From Pampus argenteus (taxonomy: Eukaryota > Chordata > Actinopteri > Scombriformes > Stromateidae): 64,000 bases of DNA. Both the position numbers and the translations under genes were made by a program. The stretch lies in the NCBI GenBank assembly GCA_036937835.1, contig CM072881.1:6556501-6620500 (forward strand), written 5' to 3'. The notes under the pieces are model-generated. The model ran no database searches. It was not told where the DNA came from and saw nothing but the letters and a program-made list of their open reading frames with translations. This document shows, in pieces, positions 20,857 to 32,984 of this stretch (the first letter of the stretch is position 1; each line of letters starts with the position of its first letter).

Positions 20857-22074
20857 ATTAAGTTTTAATTTATTTGATATTTATGGTGACTCTGAGAGCT
20901 CAAGTGACTGCAGATTGAGAAACCATGAAAGCACAATGAAACACAATTTCATAAATGGGGAAAACAAATTGCAAAGTAGTAAAACTTTTTGTGTGTTCTC
21001 TGAAGTTGGTTGTGGTTTATGAACTTGCAGCACTCTTCTGTATCTGCAGCATGTGTCCGGTTCTATTCTCTTCTATTTGTAGCTCATATGACTTCGTCTT
21101 CAAATGACTCGTGACATATTTCCAGACATAATCCTACAAGGGTGCAAAAAGCAGGCATTATACCCCCAGTTTAATATTTTGCACCCTCAGTTTTAAAATT
21201 AACAATTCTGTGGAGAAACTTATCGTTAAATGTCGTGTGTATAAACTGACCGCATATTAGGAATCTAAATGGTACTTTCTTGCCTGGAAAAAACATATTA
21301 AACTTACTTAATAAAGTGATATATTAAGAGTCATACAGCAAATGACCGCCAGCTCATTCATTCATTCATTTATCCACGGTCAGTAACTCACAGTCATGTA
21401 GATGTATTATTTTGACATGTGCCCTGGAACCTGTATAGCTGTGTATACCTGAGGGCAGCCCACTATATATCTACACACATAATGCAGCCTTGGTAAGCGG
21501 AGCGATGTATAAACTGAACGCTGTAAAAATGTTAATATGTAGGTTGCTTTGTCATAATATCTGTATGAAAATATCTTAAATAATAATTTAATTTTCCTAG
21601 TAACGCCTACACTATTTTTCATTGCCGTTCCAGGCCCGTACTGTAGCTGCTAGTGCTGAGTTCAGATGCACACTAAGTCATTTTGTTCTGGATGTTAGCC
21701 TGCTTTCCTGTATATTTTTTTTCCTAAATGCTGTGCATGTATTGTATATAGTCAGATCGGTGGCGATATTTTCTTCGTTTTTGTCTTTGTGTTCTCTCAT
21801 TGAACATCAGTGTAGATGCATACAGTAGATCTTAGATAGTAACCAGTCCACTGCACCAAACACAAAGTTTTTTTGGCATGAAAAGAATAAAAATGTTAAT
21901 CATCATCAATCCAAAAATATCAAGCACTTGTGATTCAGTGCAGCAACAGTGGCTTTGAAACACTGTGGTTTGAACCCCACATGCAAACACACATGAACAC
22001 ACGCTCATGTGAAGTGCTTTGCCAATGTCTCTTCACAGTAGCCGTCATCCATCATAGCGACATGGGAGGAGGGA

Positions 22075-22217
22075 TATAAAGGGAGACAAGCGGGATCACC
22101 TGCAATAGCTCACCTCACTCTGGCTCCTGCATCCCTCCTTCCTGTCTCCTCGTCACCATGACTACAGACCAAACAGGGCTACGCCACACTGCCGCCAAAC
22201 AAGCTCCAGCTTTATGA
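22075..22217 (+). promoter_or_regulatory. TATA box and short Kozak ORF (promoter-like block)
   Basis: TATAAAG at 22075-22081 is followed by a pyrimidine-rich leader of about 75 bp and then by CACCATGA, a strong initiation context, with ATG at 22158. The frame is short: MTTDQTGLRHTAAKQAPAL, then stop at 22215-22217. The geometry (TATA, about 30 bp to a would-be start site, short leader, Kozak ATG) is that of a first exon. No donor or next exon is evident. It may be a decayed first exon, a promoter of a non-coding RNA, or chance. Confidence 0.3.
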
Positions 22218-22220
22218 TAT

Positions 22221-22690
22221 CATGCCGGATTTATTTTGCTGAAAGAAGCTTATTTCCGCGACTTCCAAAGGATTAAGCATCGTCTTTGTCACGTGAAGGG
22301 GCAGTTATTTGAAACCAGAATGCTCTCATATTCATGATTAATACTGCCCCTGAGATCCTCTGTTTTGCATGCGAAGAGTATGAAATATCTGTTTAAATTA
22401 ATACTAATTTTCTTCTAAATTATTTCCATTTCCCAATCTAGTTCACACCATAATGAATCACCGCTCTGCTCAAAAAAAGGGAGCACGTTTTGTCATTCTT
22501 CCAGTGAAAACATATACCGCGCTCTAAAAGCAGAGTTAGTGCAGAGCTGCATGTACTATAGACTTGGCGGCATCACATTCAAATAAACTAATAATTAATA
22601 CTACATGGAGCTAGGCTGAATCTGTAATTGCTTGATCTGCATTCACTTTGTTAGAGTAATTACAACTTGTTTCAACTGTCAAATATTTCA
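22221..22690. promoter_or_regulatory. Candidate enhancer-like conserved non-coding block
   Basis: This stretch is AT-rich but not repetitive. It contains many homeodomain-type cores (TTAATACT, AATTA, TAATTAATA, GTAATTGC), CACGTG-like CACGTGAAG, and ATGATTAATACTGCCCC. Such clustering is common in developmental enhancers of fish. This is a composition-based guess; conservation cannot be seen from one genome. Confidence 0.25.
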
Positions 22691-22721
22691 CTTTGAGGGA
22701 CAAAATCTTTTCTGCCAGCGA

Positions 22722-22745
22722 GACACACACACACACACACACACA
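22722..22745. repeat. (AC)n microsatellite
   Basis: Perfect AC array of about 12 units. Confidence 0.93.
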
Positions 22746-24390
22746 GTGCTGTTAGGCAGTGTGCTTTCCCTCCTTGTGAACCCTGAGCCACTATTGAGGG
22801 AGATGTAATAGGGTTGATGTTGGCTCGCCATCACACAGGAACTCGAGAGAGCTCTCTGTCGCAACCATGAATCCTCCGGCTGCAGTACTCAGCCCCGCTG
22901 CAGCAAGAGACGTCCTTTTTTTAAGCCAAGTCTTAGCTTTGCTTAGGCGCATAGGCACAGACGCTGAAGCATGTAGCATGCTGACATTTAGCAGTTGTAA
23001 AGTGGTGAATAAAATTTCATAAACTCCATAAAGTGCTTTACAGAAGACAGGAAGGAAATGAATCTGTGTATAAAGACTATGTTTTTTTTCTGATTGAGCT
23101 CTCTTCTTTGCCTTGCTGTACTTCAGTTTTTCATTTCCCAGCATGGCTTCCAATATCATTGTAGATAGATACAATGTGAATATTCTTTGCACTCATGTGA
23201 CTCTACTCATATTTCTGAGTTGCGGTTTTGAGTTTAAGCTGCAAATAAACAAGAGTGACGCAGTCTTGTTGTTGCAAAGACAGACAGACAGGTCCTGTGC
23301 TGAAGTGTAAGATTGACTGAAATATACAGTATCTGGTACGTAATGCAGTAAAACATCGATTGTGTTCTTCGAGTCTTTCTTCCCCTAATTATACCGAGCT
23401 TTTCTGACACTGTATAATGATCCTTCTCCTAAAGGCCCTGCACTTATGCAAGTATTTTCAATTACTGGGGCTGATGAGACATCTAGTCAGGTGTAAGCTG
23501 TGTGATGTCACCAAACTCTATACACTAATGAGAATGATAACAGGGCAGGTTGTCCCGCCCTAACGGGTAGAACAGGGAGATGTCAATCAACATAACATAA
23601 TTAGGCAAAATAGGTAAAAACGTGTGTGTGTGTTTGTGTGAGGCCTCAATCCAGTCACACTGAGCCTGACAGCAGTCGGTCGGCTACACAACACTAGAGC
23701 CACAGACTCTGAACAACTATCTGCACTAGCTTCTCGTGCTAAAGTGCCTCGAATTTCCGCACCGTCACCAACTTGTTTCCGCAGAATGTGCAGTTTCTGC
23801 AGATAGCATTAGCATCTTCCGCTGAGATTGCGTCATCGTGCCTCACATCATCATCATCCCTCGCGAGGCCTTTTAAATGTAGTCTTTCATGCTGTGTGTT
23901 TTGCTAACCCCGTCCAGCCATCTGTCTATGACAACCTTCCTCTGAGCGCAGGATGAAGAGCACATGGATATTATTCATTATCATAAGATGTTTCCTTGCA
24001 GAGACGTTTTTGCTTACATGTTTGGAATATTGGCTTTTTTTTTTTTCTTTCTGAAATACATGTGGAATGTTTTGGAGTGAAACCCCTTGATGATGTTTGG
24101 TAAAAGCGAGTGCCAAAGAGCCACACAGCAGGTTCTATTCATAAAGAGTCCAGGAGAGCTTAGTGATAAAAAACAGGCCGCGACGAAGGTGGAGCGAGAG
24201 GAAGCAGATGAAAGGGAAGGTATGAGGTCACTGGAATTGATTAAAGGACATATCAAGGTCTTTCTGCTACAAAACGATTTATATCCATTTAGAGCAAACG
24301 ATGCATCTCTGCCTAAATGTCATAATCATGTACCTCATATGACTTACATCATATACATTATATATAATTTGTGTATTGTTTTTACATTTG

Positions 24391-24399
24391 CAGGTGAGT
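24391..24399 (+). promoter_or_regulatory. Recursive-splice-like site (CAG next to GTGAGT)
   Basis: The sequence TTGTTTTTACATTTGCAG is followed at once by GTGAGT (24394-24399). This juxtaposes a good 3' splice site, including its pyrimidine tract, with a near-consensus 5' splice site and no exon between. Such zero-length exons act as ratchet points in very long introns of vertebrate neuronal genes and of Drosophila genes. It would only function if the window is transcribed on the plus strand. The motif is short, so chance cannot be excluded. Confidence 0.3.
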
Positions 24400-24951
24400 A
24401 CACAAATTGCATAGAATTGCATGTAGAGTAGATTCTGTTTCTGTCTGGCTTCTTATGAATTTCATTATTTGAAATCAACATTTAATAATTTTTTTTAAAT
24501 TATTTTTCTTAGTAGTGATGCAGCTCGTCTGTCTTATAGCTGAACGTGTCCATAATTCAGACGTCAGGGGTCCAGGTAGGCCTGAAACACATCCACTAAA
24601 ATAGTGTTATTCCAATCCCTCACCGCCTGAGGTTGGATAGCATCAACATCCACACAAAAACAATAATATGCTTGGAAATGAAACAAACTAGGAAAACTTT
24701 TATTGCACGCACACGTTTTGATATAAGCTTTCCCTTCAGAAAAAGCAGCCCATTCAACTCTGGCTCCCGTCTGACTCCCGAATTACACTCTGCGTGTACG
24801 TGTGTGTGTGTACGGGCGTGCGCGCGTTGTGCACTAAATGGTGAAAAGCAGGACTGTTGATCTTGGTGTAAGATGCCAAACAGTTCTATAAAGGGACTTT
24901 TGAGGGTCTTACTGGGCACCGTGACAGTCTGTCTGTGCCCTTGGGATGCCG

Positions 24952-24953
<2 letters not shown>

Positions 24954-25003
<50 letters not shown>
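24954..25003. repeat. (TG)n microsatellite between near-identical flanks
   Basis: About 25 TG units. The left flank GCCCTTGGGATGCCGTAG and the right flank GCCCTTGGGATGGCATAG are near-identical direct repeats. Confidence 0.93.
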
Positions 25004-25005
<2 letters not shown>

Positions 25006-27234
25006 CCTACGCCCTTGGGATGGCATAGCATGAGGGGAACAGGAGACGCTCGAGACCACTTTAAATTAACGATACAGAAAATGTTCATAATTTGTCTCTC
25101 ATATGTGTTATTGTGCATTGTTTGCTTCCCAACGATTGTCTGGCACGGTTAATATCCAACGGGATGTGTCTGATATGTCGGGATACAATAATTAGGGAAT
25201 CGTAGTATCACAAATTTCATAAGATCTTATGAACATAATGGCAAAAAAAATGGTATATTGAGGGGAAAGTCCTGTATACATATACAATAAACACTATTGC
25301 CTCTTTTCCAAATAGTAACATAATAATTTAGGATTTTATTTAAAGCAGCACTATTCTTTTTCTTTGGCACTTGTTGAGAGAAAACTGACGCTACAAGCTG
25401 ATGCAAACGTTATCATCTATTATATGGCCTTTTTAAAGTTGTTATGGCTGACATGTTAGCAAATGGACAGATCTGAGAGACATGGATCATCATTTGCATT
25501 AATTTAAAGTTAAATTTCTGGCTTTGTTTTGTCCCGTCCCCAATTCCTGAGAAATATATCTCTGCCTTTAGCATGCTAGCTACTTTAGCTAGCTGCTAGC
25601 TTTGTCCGTCGTTTAGGGCTTGGCAGGTAGCGTCAACAGCTGGGGTTGATGGGAGCCGTGAGAGCAAACCAAAACAATGGACTAAAAGACAGTGAAACCT
25701 TTTGTATTTCCTAAAACCAACAAACAACGCGGTTTAAATCATATTTCCAACTGATTTATGCTAAGTGTAATTGTGCCCGGTAAATTAAATCCCCAACACA
25801 TGCCATGTGGCCTATGTTAGGATTTGGACTTTGTTAGGATGACATCTACAAAGGCAGCAAACTGCACCGTCCGGATAAGACATGTTTGAGTCGAAAGCAT
25901 AATGAGATCGAGACAAGATTCTAATATCTGAGAGCAGATTCAAGCACTAAGAGCTCCCACCCCGAGCTGCTAACAGGTTAATGAACTTGTGAACCAACGG
26001 GGCAACTCTCCAAACAAGGCAGCGTTTGAGCGGAACTGACGGTGACGTGCTTCACCTTCACTTAGCCTAACGGACACTTGACTGAGTCCCTGGGGTCGAC
26101 TCTGAGGAGGGGGGGGGGGTCAGTGTTTACTGGTGTTTGCCCGTCACTCTGCACGGCTCCTGCAGGTTCCCCCTCACTCTCAATTCCCAAAAGGGCTCAC
26201 TAAACCAAACAGCCGAGGCGTACAGCTCTGGTTGTTGATGTTTACTCTGCCAGGGTCCTGCCTCCCATCCATAGCAACGCAGATACCATTTTGGAGATTG
26301 CGGGGAAAATATTTTCCCAAGCAGGCTGACTCGGGGCAAAATAAATATCTCGGTTTAGGGGTACACACGGCATCGAAAGAATCCCACCTCAGTCAAGGAA
26401 AATTGCGAGAAGAAGGTAAGAAAAAAAAAAAAAAGAGAGAGAGAGAGAGAAAATAAAAGGATGAAAGTAATACTTGAAATGATCAAATGTAAAAAGAATA
26501 GCTGCCAACATCTGCTGGGACTACCAGTAAGCACTGATTTGTTGATTTACAGGTCTGGTTGAGGTGGTTTACACTGGCCTGAATGTTCCTTTAGATATAA
26601 AACCACTGCCATAAAGCCATTGAAATGACTACGTGAATGTGAATTTGGTACTACTACTGTTAAAACAATGACTGTATGTAACTTCATGTTAAAAAGTAAA
26701 CTGCAAAAAAAAAGTAAAAAAATCCCTAAAGTGGCAAATTATTTCTCTCAGAAATAAATAGATGAAGAAAACTATTTTGTTTTTCTTTTTGGAGAAGGGA
26801 ACTGATTTTGGTGAGAGATGTAAACAATCAAATCACCTGCTTACGTCAAATTGTCACATGGTTAACAATGTAAAGGGTGGCTGTTTAATAAGTCGGCAAT
26901 CTCCCAGTCTAATTAACGCAGGAAGCTTTACTTAACACCTTTTTTTTTTTTTTTTTAAGCATTGTCAATTGGACAACTAAAGTAGGAAAGAAACTGTGCA
27001 CGTATTGCACAGTTCGAACCCAAAAAGAGTGAATGATAAAGCTTGGAACAGGTCATGAAGCAAACGCCACAGGGGTTGAGGTCGCTGGTTCACGAGCATT
27101 AATCACAGCTGTCCGGCTAATGGCGACAGCAGCACTCGAGGCTCGGTTTGATCAGCAGAATCACATGTGACTGTTGTCCCGGGGAAGTTGTCTCCCTCAA
27201 TAACAAGTGCTAAATGGGCTCTTTAGGACAGGCT

Positions 27235-27287
27235 GTCTCTCTCTCTCTCTCACACACACTCACACACACACACACACACACACACAT
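27235..27287. repeat. Compound (CT)n(CA)n microsatellite
   Basis: A CT array running into CA arrays with a TCA interruption. Confidence 0.93.
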
Positions 27288-29844
27288 ACAGCGTTTTATT
27301 TAGAAAAGCTGCTGTTTGCGCCATATGTTACAACACAGGTCTTATTTGCATAGATTTGGCTGTGATTTCTTACGTTGTAACAACATTGTACTCATTGTAA
27401 AGTGAATGCTGACATTTTAAAATGTGGCGACATAGCAACAACTGCGTCTGATTGGGCAAAAAAAAACCCATCAGTAAACAAGCCAACGTGATCTTTATCT
27501 GGAGGTGAAAAATGGAGAGTGAGCACACCTGTAATGTTGGTAATAAACAGTGATGGACGTTATAAGTTTTGTATTAGCCTTTTATATCATGCACTAACCC
27601 CAGTTTAAATCATATGTATTTTCCTGTAAGATCTTTTCTCTCTTATAAAAGAAAATGCGTTTGACTTGTTGCCTTTAATGTGAGGCCATGCACACATACT
27701 GTTTTTTAGTGAGGACTGCAGATTCCCCTTACAAGCATCATAGGCTAACCTGGCGGCAGACCTGTATATAACCTGTGAGGCAAAACTCGGGGCACATCCG
27801 CATTCAAGCACAATCCTTGCTTAAATTCAACCACGTGTGCCTCAACATTACTATAACAAATCTGAGTTCGATATTTTTGTATTGCAGTAAAAGGCCAGTG
27901 GAGGGAAAACAGATTAAATGCATCATACTCTTTCTTTTTTTTGTCAGTATAACATTTACGATACCCAAAAAAAACGTTACACTACTAAATCAATAACTTG
28001 TTAAAGTCAATCGTGGGATATTACAAACCATCTGCGGCCAATAAGGCTGTGTGTGTGTTTGACTCGATGGTCTCTCTCTCAGTTGTTACTTTAGTCATGT
28101 GTTGTCTATGAAGAGTCTGTGAAACAGGTTAAGCTTCAGAGAGGTGGTGGTGGGGGGAGGGGGGCGGAGTCGAATCTGTTTTAGTCCTCTTCCACCAGTG
28201 ACATCTTCTCCTTCTGTTGGCTGTAACACCGTGTCTGCATGGTGTCTGTGACCTTCCTCTGACGTCTCTCCGGAGTCTCATTCTTTCTTCTTCTCCCTCT
28301 CTTCTCTCTTTTCCCTTCTCTCCAATCTCCTCTCCTCTTTAAACCAACGTAATCCAAATTCTAAATATTTATACACCTTTCAACCTCGGCTCTCAGGTGT
28401 CACTCCAGTCTCCCGACTCTTTTTTTTTTTTTTAGTCACCTGTGATTTTTTTTTTCTTTCTTTCTTCTCTCTTTTCATTCTCATTTTGTCCGCGCCATTT
28501 TTCAGAAAAAGGGGATTTGCTTAAATAATATTTTCAGTCTCCCTCCGTTGCCCTCTCTCCCCTTTAGTAGTTCAAATCCCTTCAATCCAAGAACAATTGG
28601 CCGCCGTGACAAAAGCACGAGGAGGGAAAATGAAAGAAAATAAATGGACGGTGGAAAGATAACATACCCTGTAGACGTGGAGGTGGGGAGAAGATCAGCG
28701 CAAGGGTTTATAATGGCAGAAATAAATCATGCTGTGCTTGTTCGTGTCAACGGGCTGTTTGAATTGCAGTCTCTTTATATAAAACTTGAAGAAAAGTCCA
28801 CGTTTGTCCTGACTCTGTTACCGACTGAGAGGTGATTGAGGGTGATGGGACGGTGTTGGGTTGCAGGTCCGAGGGGGTTGTAGCTCATTTAATGAAGAAA
28901 AAATAATGTTATCATACAAAAATAAGAAGCTCAAACTGTGCGGTAGGCACTGACAAATGGCAGAGACAAATGTTCACCAAACAAAGGTGGCTGGCGATGA
29001 CAAGCGAGGCCGAGACCACATGTTTCACTTCCAACGTCGGGGCTGTAATTTGCTTTTAAGTTTGCAAACACATTCCTTGAATATGTGGATATTTTTTTAT
29101 TTTCAGTAGTAACATAGTTCCTTAAAAAGAAACGTTGAGCAAAGTCACTCCATCAAACATCTGCATTTTATTATTTTATGCACTCAACTTATAGAAATGA
29201 GTGCTTAAAGAAGAACATAAGAAGAACGCAAGCAAAAGTCATCAAGTTAAAATACACCCAGTTATGTATCTGGTAATCAGTTTCATTTCATCTTCAAGGG
29301 TCTAGAAATCTATGATCAGAAGATGCTTATTAGTGGAATCTATGCATCCACTCATATCGCTCATATATAAAAGTTAACAGATTGCGCTCTCCCTCTCATA
29401 ACATCATATCTTTTACTTTCAACAGTGGCCCTTAGTCACAGATTTCCTCTATTACACCAGTAAGTATTACAACGTGACACAATGATTATTTTTAGTATGA
29501 AACATTTCAGCTGGCTGAAAGAGTTTCATTTTCAAATGTTTACACTATAATCTAATCCTAATAAAAGTAGAGCAGATGTATGAATGGGACTTCTATGACA
29601 AACAGTACGATACAATTTCTTGTATGATTCAGACGAGACAAAAGAGAAGAGAAACTCTGCGGGAGTTTTCTACATAGAAATTAAAAAGAAGGTTTAAAAA
29701 AAAAAAAAAGCCTCTGCTACACTGGTGCATTAGATACATTAGGTACATTCCACACAGGCAATTAATATCATAACATATTAATGTCATGAAAACTAAAACT
29801 AGAAAAAAAAATGTTTTAAACGTGGCAGATGTCACATTCCAGTA

Positions 29845-30200
29845 TGAACTGGTTTACGGTCCTGAACCGAACCAGAAAAGAGAAAAGTAAAGGTGGAAGT
29901 CACCGAGGTCGGCGTTTCCGGTCGCATTTAGAAGACGATGAGCAGTGGAAGCCGGATAATTCCCGAGCGGTTGATTCACTGAGTGAATCTCGCCGGCGCA
30001 TTACTGGGATAAATGTCGACATAAAGTCGCATGAATTCTCATATGACTGTTCAGACTGAGATCGCGTTGCAAAAAAAATCTGAATTGGATATGATTAAGG
30101 ATAACATATAAAAGTGTCTGAATCTGAGTCATATATGAGGAAAAAAAACAAAAAAATCTGTTTTGGGTCACTTTTGCCTGCAGTCTGAACGTTGCTAAAG
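29845..30200 (+). repeat. Dispersed non-coding repeat (CTGCAGTCTGAACGTTGC type)
   Basis: The left part contains GAACCGAACCAGAAAAGAG. The middle includes CATATGACTGTTCAGACTGA and TTGCAAAAAAAATCTGAATT. The right end reads TGGGTCACTTTTGCCTGCAG, then TCTGAACG. From memory these phrases occur together in a common fish short repeat, probably a non-autonomous DNA element. An open frame across 29829-30059 is incidental. Termini and family are not established. Confidence 0.4.
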
Positions 30201-30808
30201 AGGCATATGCTATCAGGGTGAACTATATTATTTAAGGCATTAAGAGAAGTTGTACCATAATTAATGAAACAGGTATACTTTCATAACAAGGTTCCCGTAG
30301 TGTACAAACCATAAAGATTTAGTTATACCGTAGGACATTTTAACAAGGAAACCATCTGAAACGAATGCAACGTACGTAGATATTACTGCAAAAACTACAC
30401 GCTAACTTGCAATCATTGCATTTAATAACAACAGCTGATAGAGGGATGAATCAGCTGTTTGTCTGCAGGTTACGCACGCATGCATGTATGTATGTGTACA
30501 CTTACTCTCAGTAAGTCAGACACAGAATTTACCCTCTCATGCCATAAACTGCTATTCCTCCATTAACATTACCGTGAAATGGCAGGTCATTTTTATTACT
30601 CTCTGCCTAACAACCTTATAGCCTACAGCCAACCATTTGGAAGTTGAGAAACAGCCCATGATTAATGATCGCTGTGACATGTCTGAGTGAACCAAATGGA
30701 GTGTGCATGTAAACGCTCCCCTGCCAAAGCCTTCACCCTCACACTTATTGTAATCATTACAGGGAGAAAAAAATTAGGGGGGAGGGGTTAGAGAGTTGGG
30801 AGAAGTGT

Positions 30809-30831
30809 GGGGGGGAGGGGGGGGGGGGGGG
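30809..30831 (+). repeat. Poly-G tract
   Basis: G-runs of 7 and 15 separated by a single A; G-quadruplex potential on the plus strand. Confidence 0.85.
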
Positions 30832-31002
30832 TGTAATGGGTTAATTACACCACAATCGACGGGTGTAGAAATGCAGGCCTTTTTAATTATCTCCCTCCAT
30901 CATTCGACACATTTCTATTATTTTCCTTCTCTTTTTCTGCTCACTGCTGTTACGGAGGTTCAGCACTGTGAAGGAAAATAGCAGGATAATGGGGTTCATC
31001 CA

Positions 31003-31008
<6 letters not shown>

Positions 31009-31070
<62 letters not shown>
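31009..31070. repeat. (CT)n microsatellite
   Basis: About 31 CT units, a pure polypyrimidine tract able to form triplex DNA. Confidence 0.96.
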
Positions 31071-31072
<2 letters not shown>

Positions 31073-32951
31073 CGTCTCTGCCCCTCCTACACCTCGCTTT
31101 ACCTTTCTCCTTCTCCAATTCCTCCACCCACAACTTGTTTTACTTCTCTCCGTGCATCTCTGAATACCACCTTAACACTTTCCTCTTTCTGCCTTTAACC
31201 CTCCCATCTGATTCGGAGGAATCAGAGAAATGATGTATCGTGTTTTTAATACTTTAACAAGTGCCATATATATATCATATCCATAACTGCCACTGCAGAA
31301 AATATTCATTATTTATGTTAAATTGATTATTGACAATACCGTGGGCTGAGCCACCTGTCAATAAAGTAAATGTAAGTGGCGAGACTTTAAGTATCCAGTG
31401 GCCTCCATCATATATATATATAGTCATAATATTACATGTATTGTTTTGTAAGGACCGCAGACGGGTCAATGTTCAGTTCTTCCAGGAATTTTCAATTTTG
31501 TGGTCAAAAGAATTCATGCACATTCAGCCAATTCACACAAGTTAGCAATTTTTTTGAATGCAATTGTGACAAAAACTACTAGAAGAAAAAAAATGACCAC
31601 TTTTATCAATCAGCACAGTTTTTTTTTTTTTTTTTTTGCTTAAAAAAATACATTTGGAATAATTTTCATGAGCCAAATAATAATCAAGCCTCAATCTCTA
31701 CAATCTAGCTTTCTTCTAAATACGATGAGGATTAGGGTTAGAACAATTCTCATATAGCCTCCGTCCATCATGGTTTCCTCTATCATACACGTCCGTTCCT
31801 CCCTCATCCATCCTCTCTTATCCCAGTGCCAGTGGGAGGATTACGAGATCTGTGCGATGTGACGTGAGACATGTGGCCCCGCCGTGCCCCTGGAGATCCC
31901 TCACACTCCTCCCCGTAGGAACACACACACTCACAGAATACATGTCAAAAGGCTCCAAGAGATGATTTCTTGGTGCTTTACAATCACACCAGCCTGACAT
32001 TTACTGAAGCTTTTAATCTCCACACATGAATTGAAGTGTCCCTTCTTATTTCCCTGTTTTCTCTGATGATCGGGAGGTAGAGGAAGGACAGAGAACGGTC
32101 AGAGGGGAAAAATCACCAACAGCAGCTCCATTTTACACACAGATGTGTACGTAATCAAGCTGATAAGGTTAGATATTTAGTTTATACATAGAAACATGAT
32201 GGGGGAGGATGAAACCTTTTTATGTATCCCCTTTAACAAGATCATTGTTGTGAAGAAATGTGTCAAATGATCCAGGAAATACATTAATAACAATAAATTA
32301 TGATTAGCTCACTCAGTTATGATGCAATGGACTTGCCCCCCCTCAAAATACATAAATAATAAAATTTGAAAACAAAACGACAATATGATCAAACATTGAT
32401 TCTGTGTCTGGGTTTGAATGCCTTTCTTTGAGTATCTCAATGGGGCGTGTTCAAGCTAAACCGGGTTGATTACTTGCTTTTTAAAATTAATAACTATTAA
32501 GCACATAAACATGTATCCGATCTTTTAAACATACTTACTATCAGTGTTGTTTCTATTCAGTGTCATTTCACGTAATGCTCTATGTGAATTGTTATTTTTA
32601 ATCAAGTAAAATGCAAAGTGAAAGTGAGTGTAGATATAGTGTCAGGTCAGGTCCAGACAGCGGGGTCACCTGTCAGAGGAAGATCGCTCCACGTTTAGGC
32701 ATATTTTAAGATGTAAAGGTTACTGTCATAGAAAAATGCACGTTACTTATTGCAGCAGAGAAATCGAGATTTAAGTGCCAACGCTAAAAGGCTGTTAGGT
32801 AAACTAAACAAAGTATTCAAATTTTTTTTTTAAAAAAAAGAAAAAAGTCAGTAGCCAGTATGGCAGGAGACCCTTATTGATTTATGAAAACAATTTTTAC
32901 TGGCTTGCAGCAGCACTTTGCAGGTGGAGGTTTTGGTTATCGAACCTTTCT

Positions 32952-32956
<5 letters not shown>

Positions 32957-32984
<28 letters not shown>
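32957..32984. repeat. (TA)n microsatellite
   Basis: Perfect TA array of about 14 units after a T-run. Confidence 0.93.

Larger units (their letters stand above)
16388..22070. other. Gene-free stretch
   Basis: No supported gene. It holds a TG tract (16818-16836), a poly-G tract (17984-18012), a 60-bp AT array (18171-18230), a CCA-type tract (20425-20461) and the perfect palindrome at 20819-20856. The first run of four Ts downstream of the 5S-headed SINE on the plus strand is at 16544-16547. The remainder is AT-rich and unique-looking. Confidence 0.6.
22700..29840. other. Gene-free stretch
   Basis: No gene supported. It contains CA and TG arrays (22722-22745, 24954-25003), poly-A and GA tracts (26419-26451), a compound CT/CA array (27235-27287), and a pyrimidine-rich block (28260-28480). 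A recursive-splice-like motif lies at 24391-24399. A pyrimidine tract ending CTCCTGCAG at 26165 precedes an open frame reaching GAAGAAGGTAAG at 26416; it is open on both strands and I do not call it an exon. Confidence 0.55.

Noticed and set aside
21960..22010. GGTTTGAACCCC, possible tRNA-SINE B box
   Set aside because: The rest of a tRNA-like head and a SINE tail are not visible.
22791..23192. 133-residue minus-strand open frame
   Set aside because: No family resemblance, no flanking splice signals of note; treated as chance.
26166..26416. Possible exon between CTCCTGCAG and GAAGAAGGTAAG
   Set aside because: Both boundaries look usable, but the region is open on both strands, has no recognisable protein, and the donor side runs into a poly-A/GA tract.
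27005..27030. AGTTCGAACCC resembles a tRNA B box
   Set aside because: No A box, acceptor stem or cloverleaf is found at the right distance upstream.
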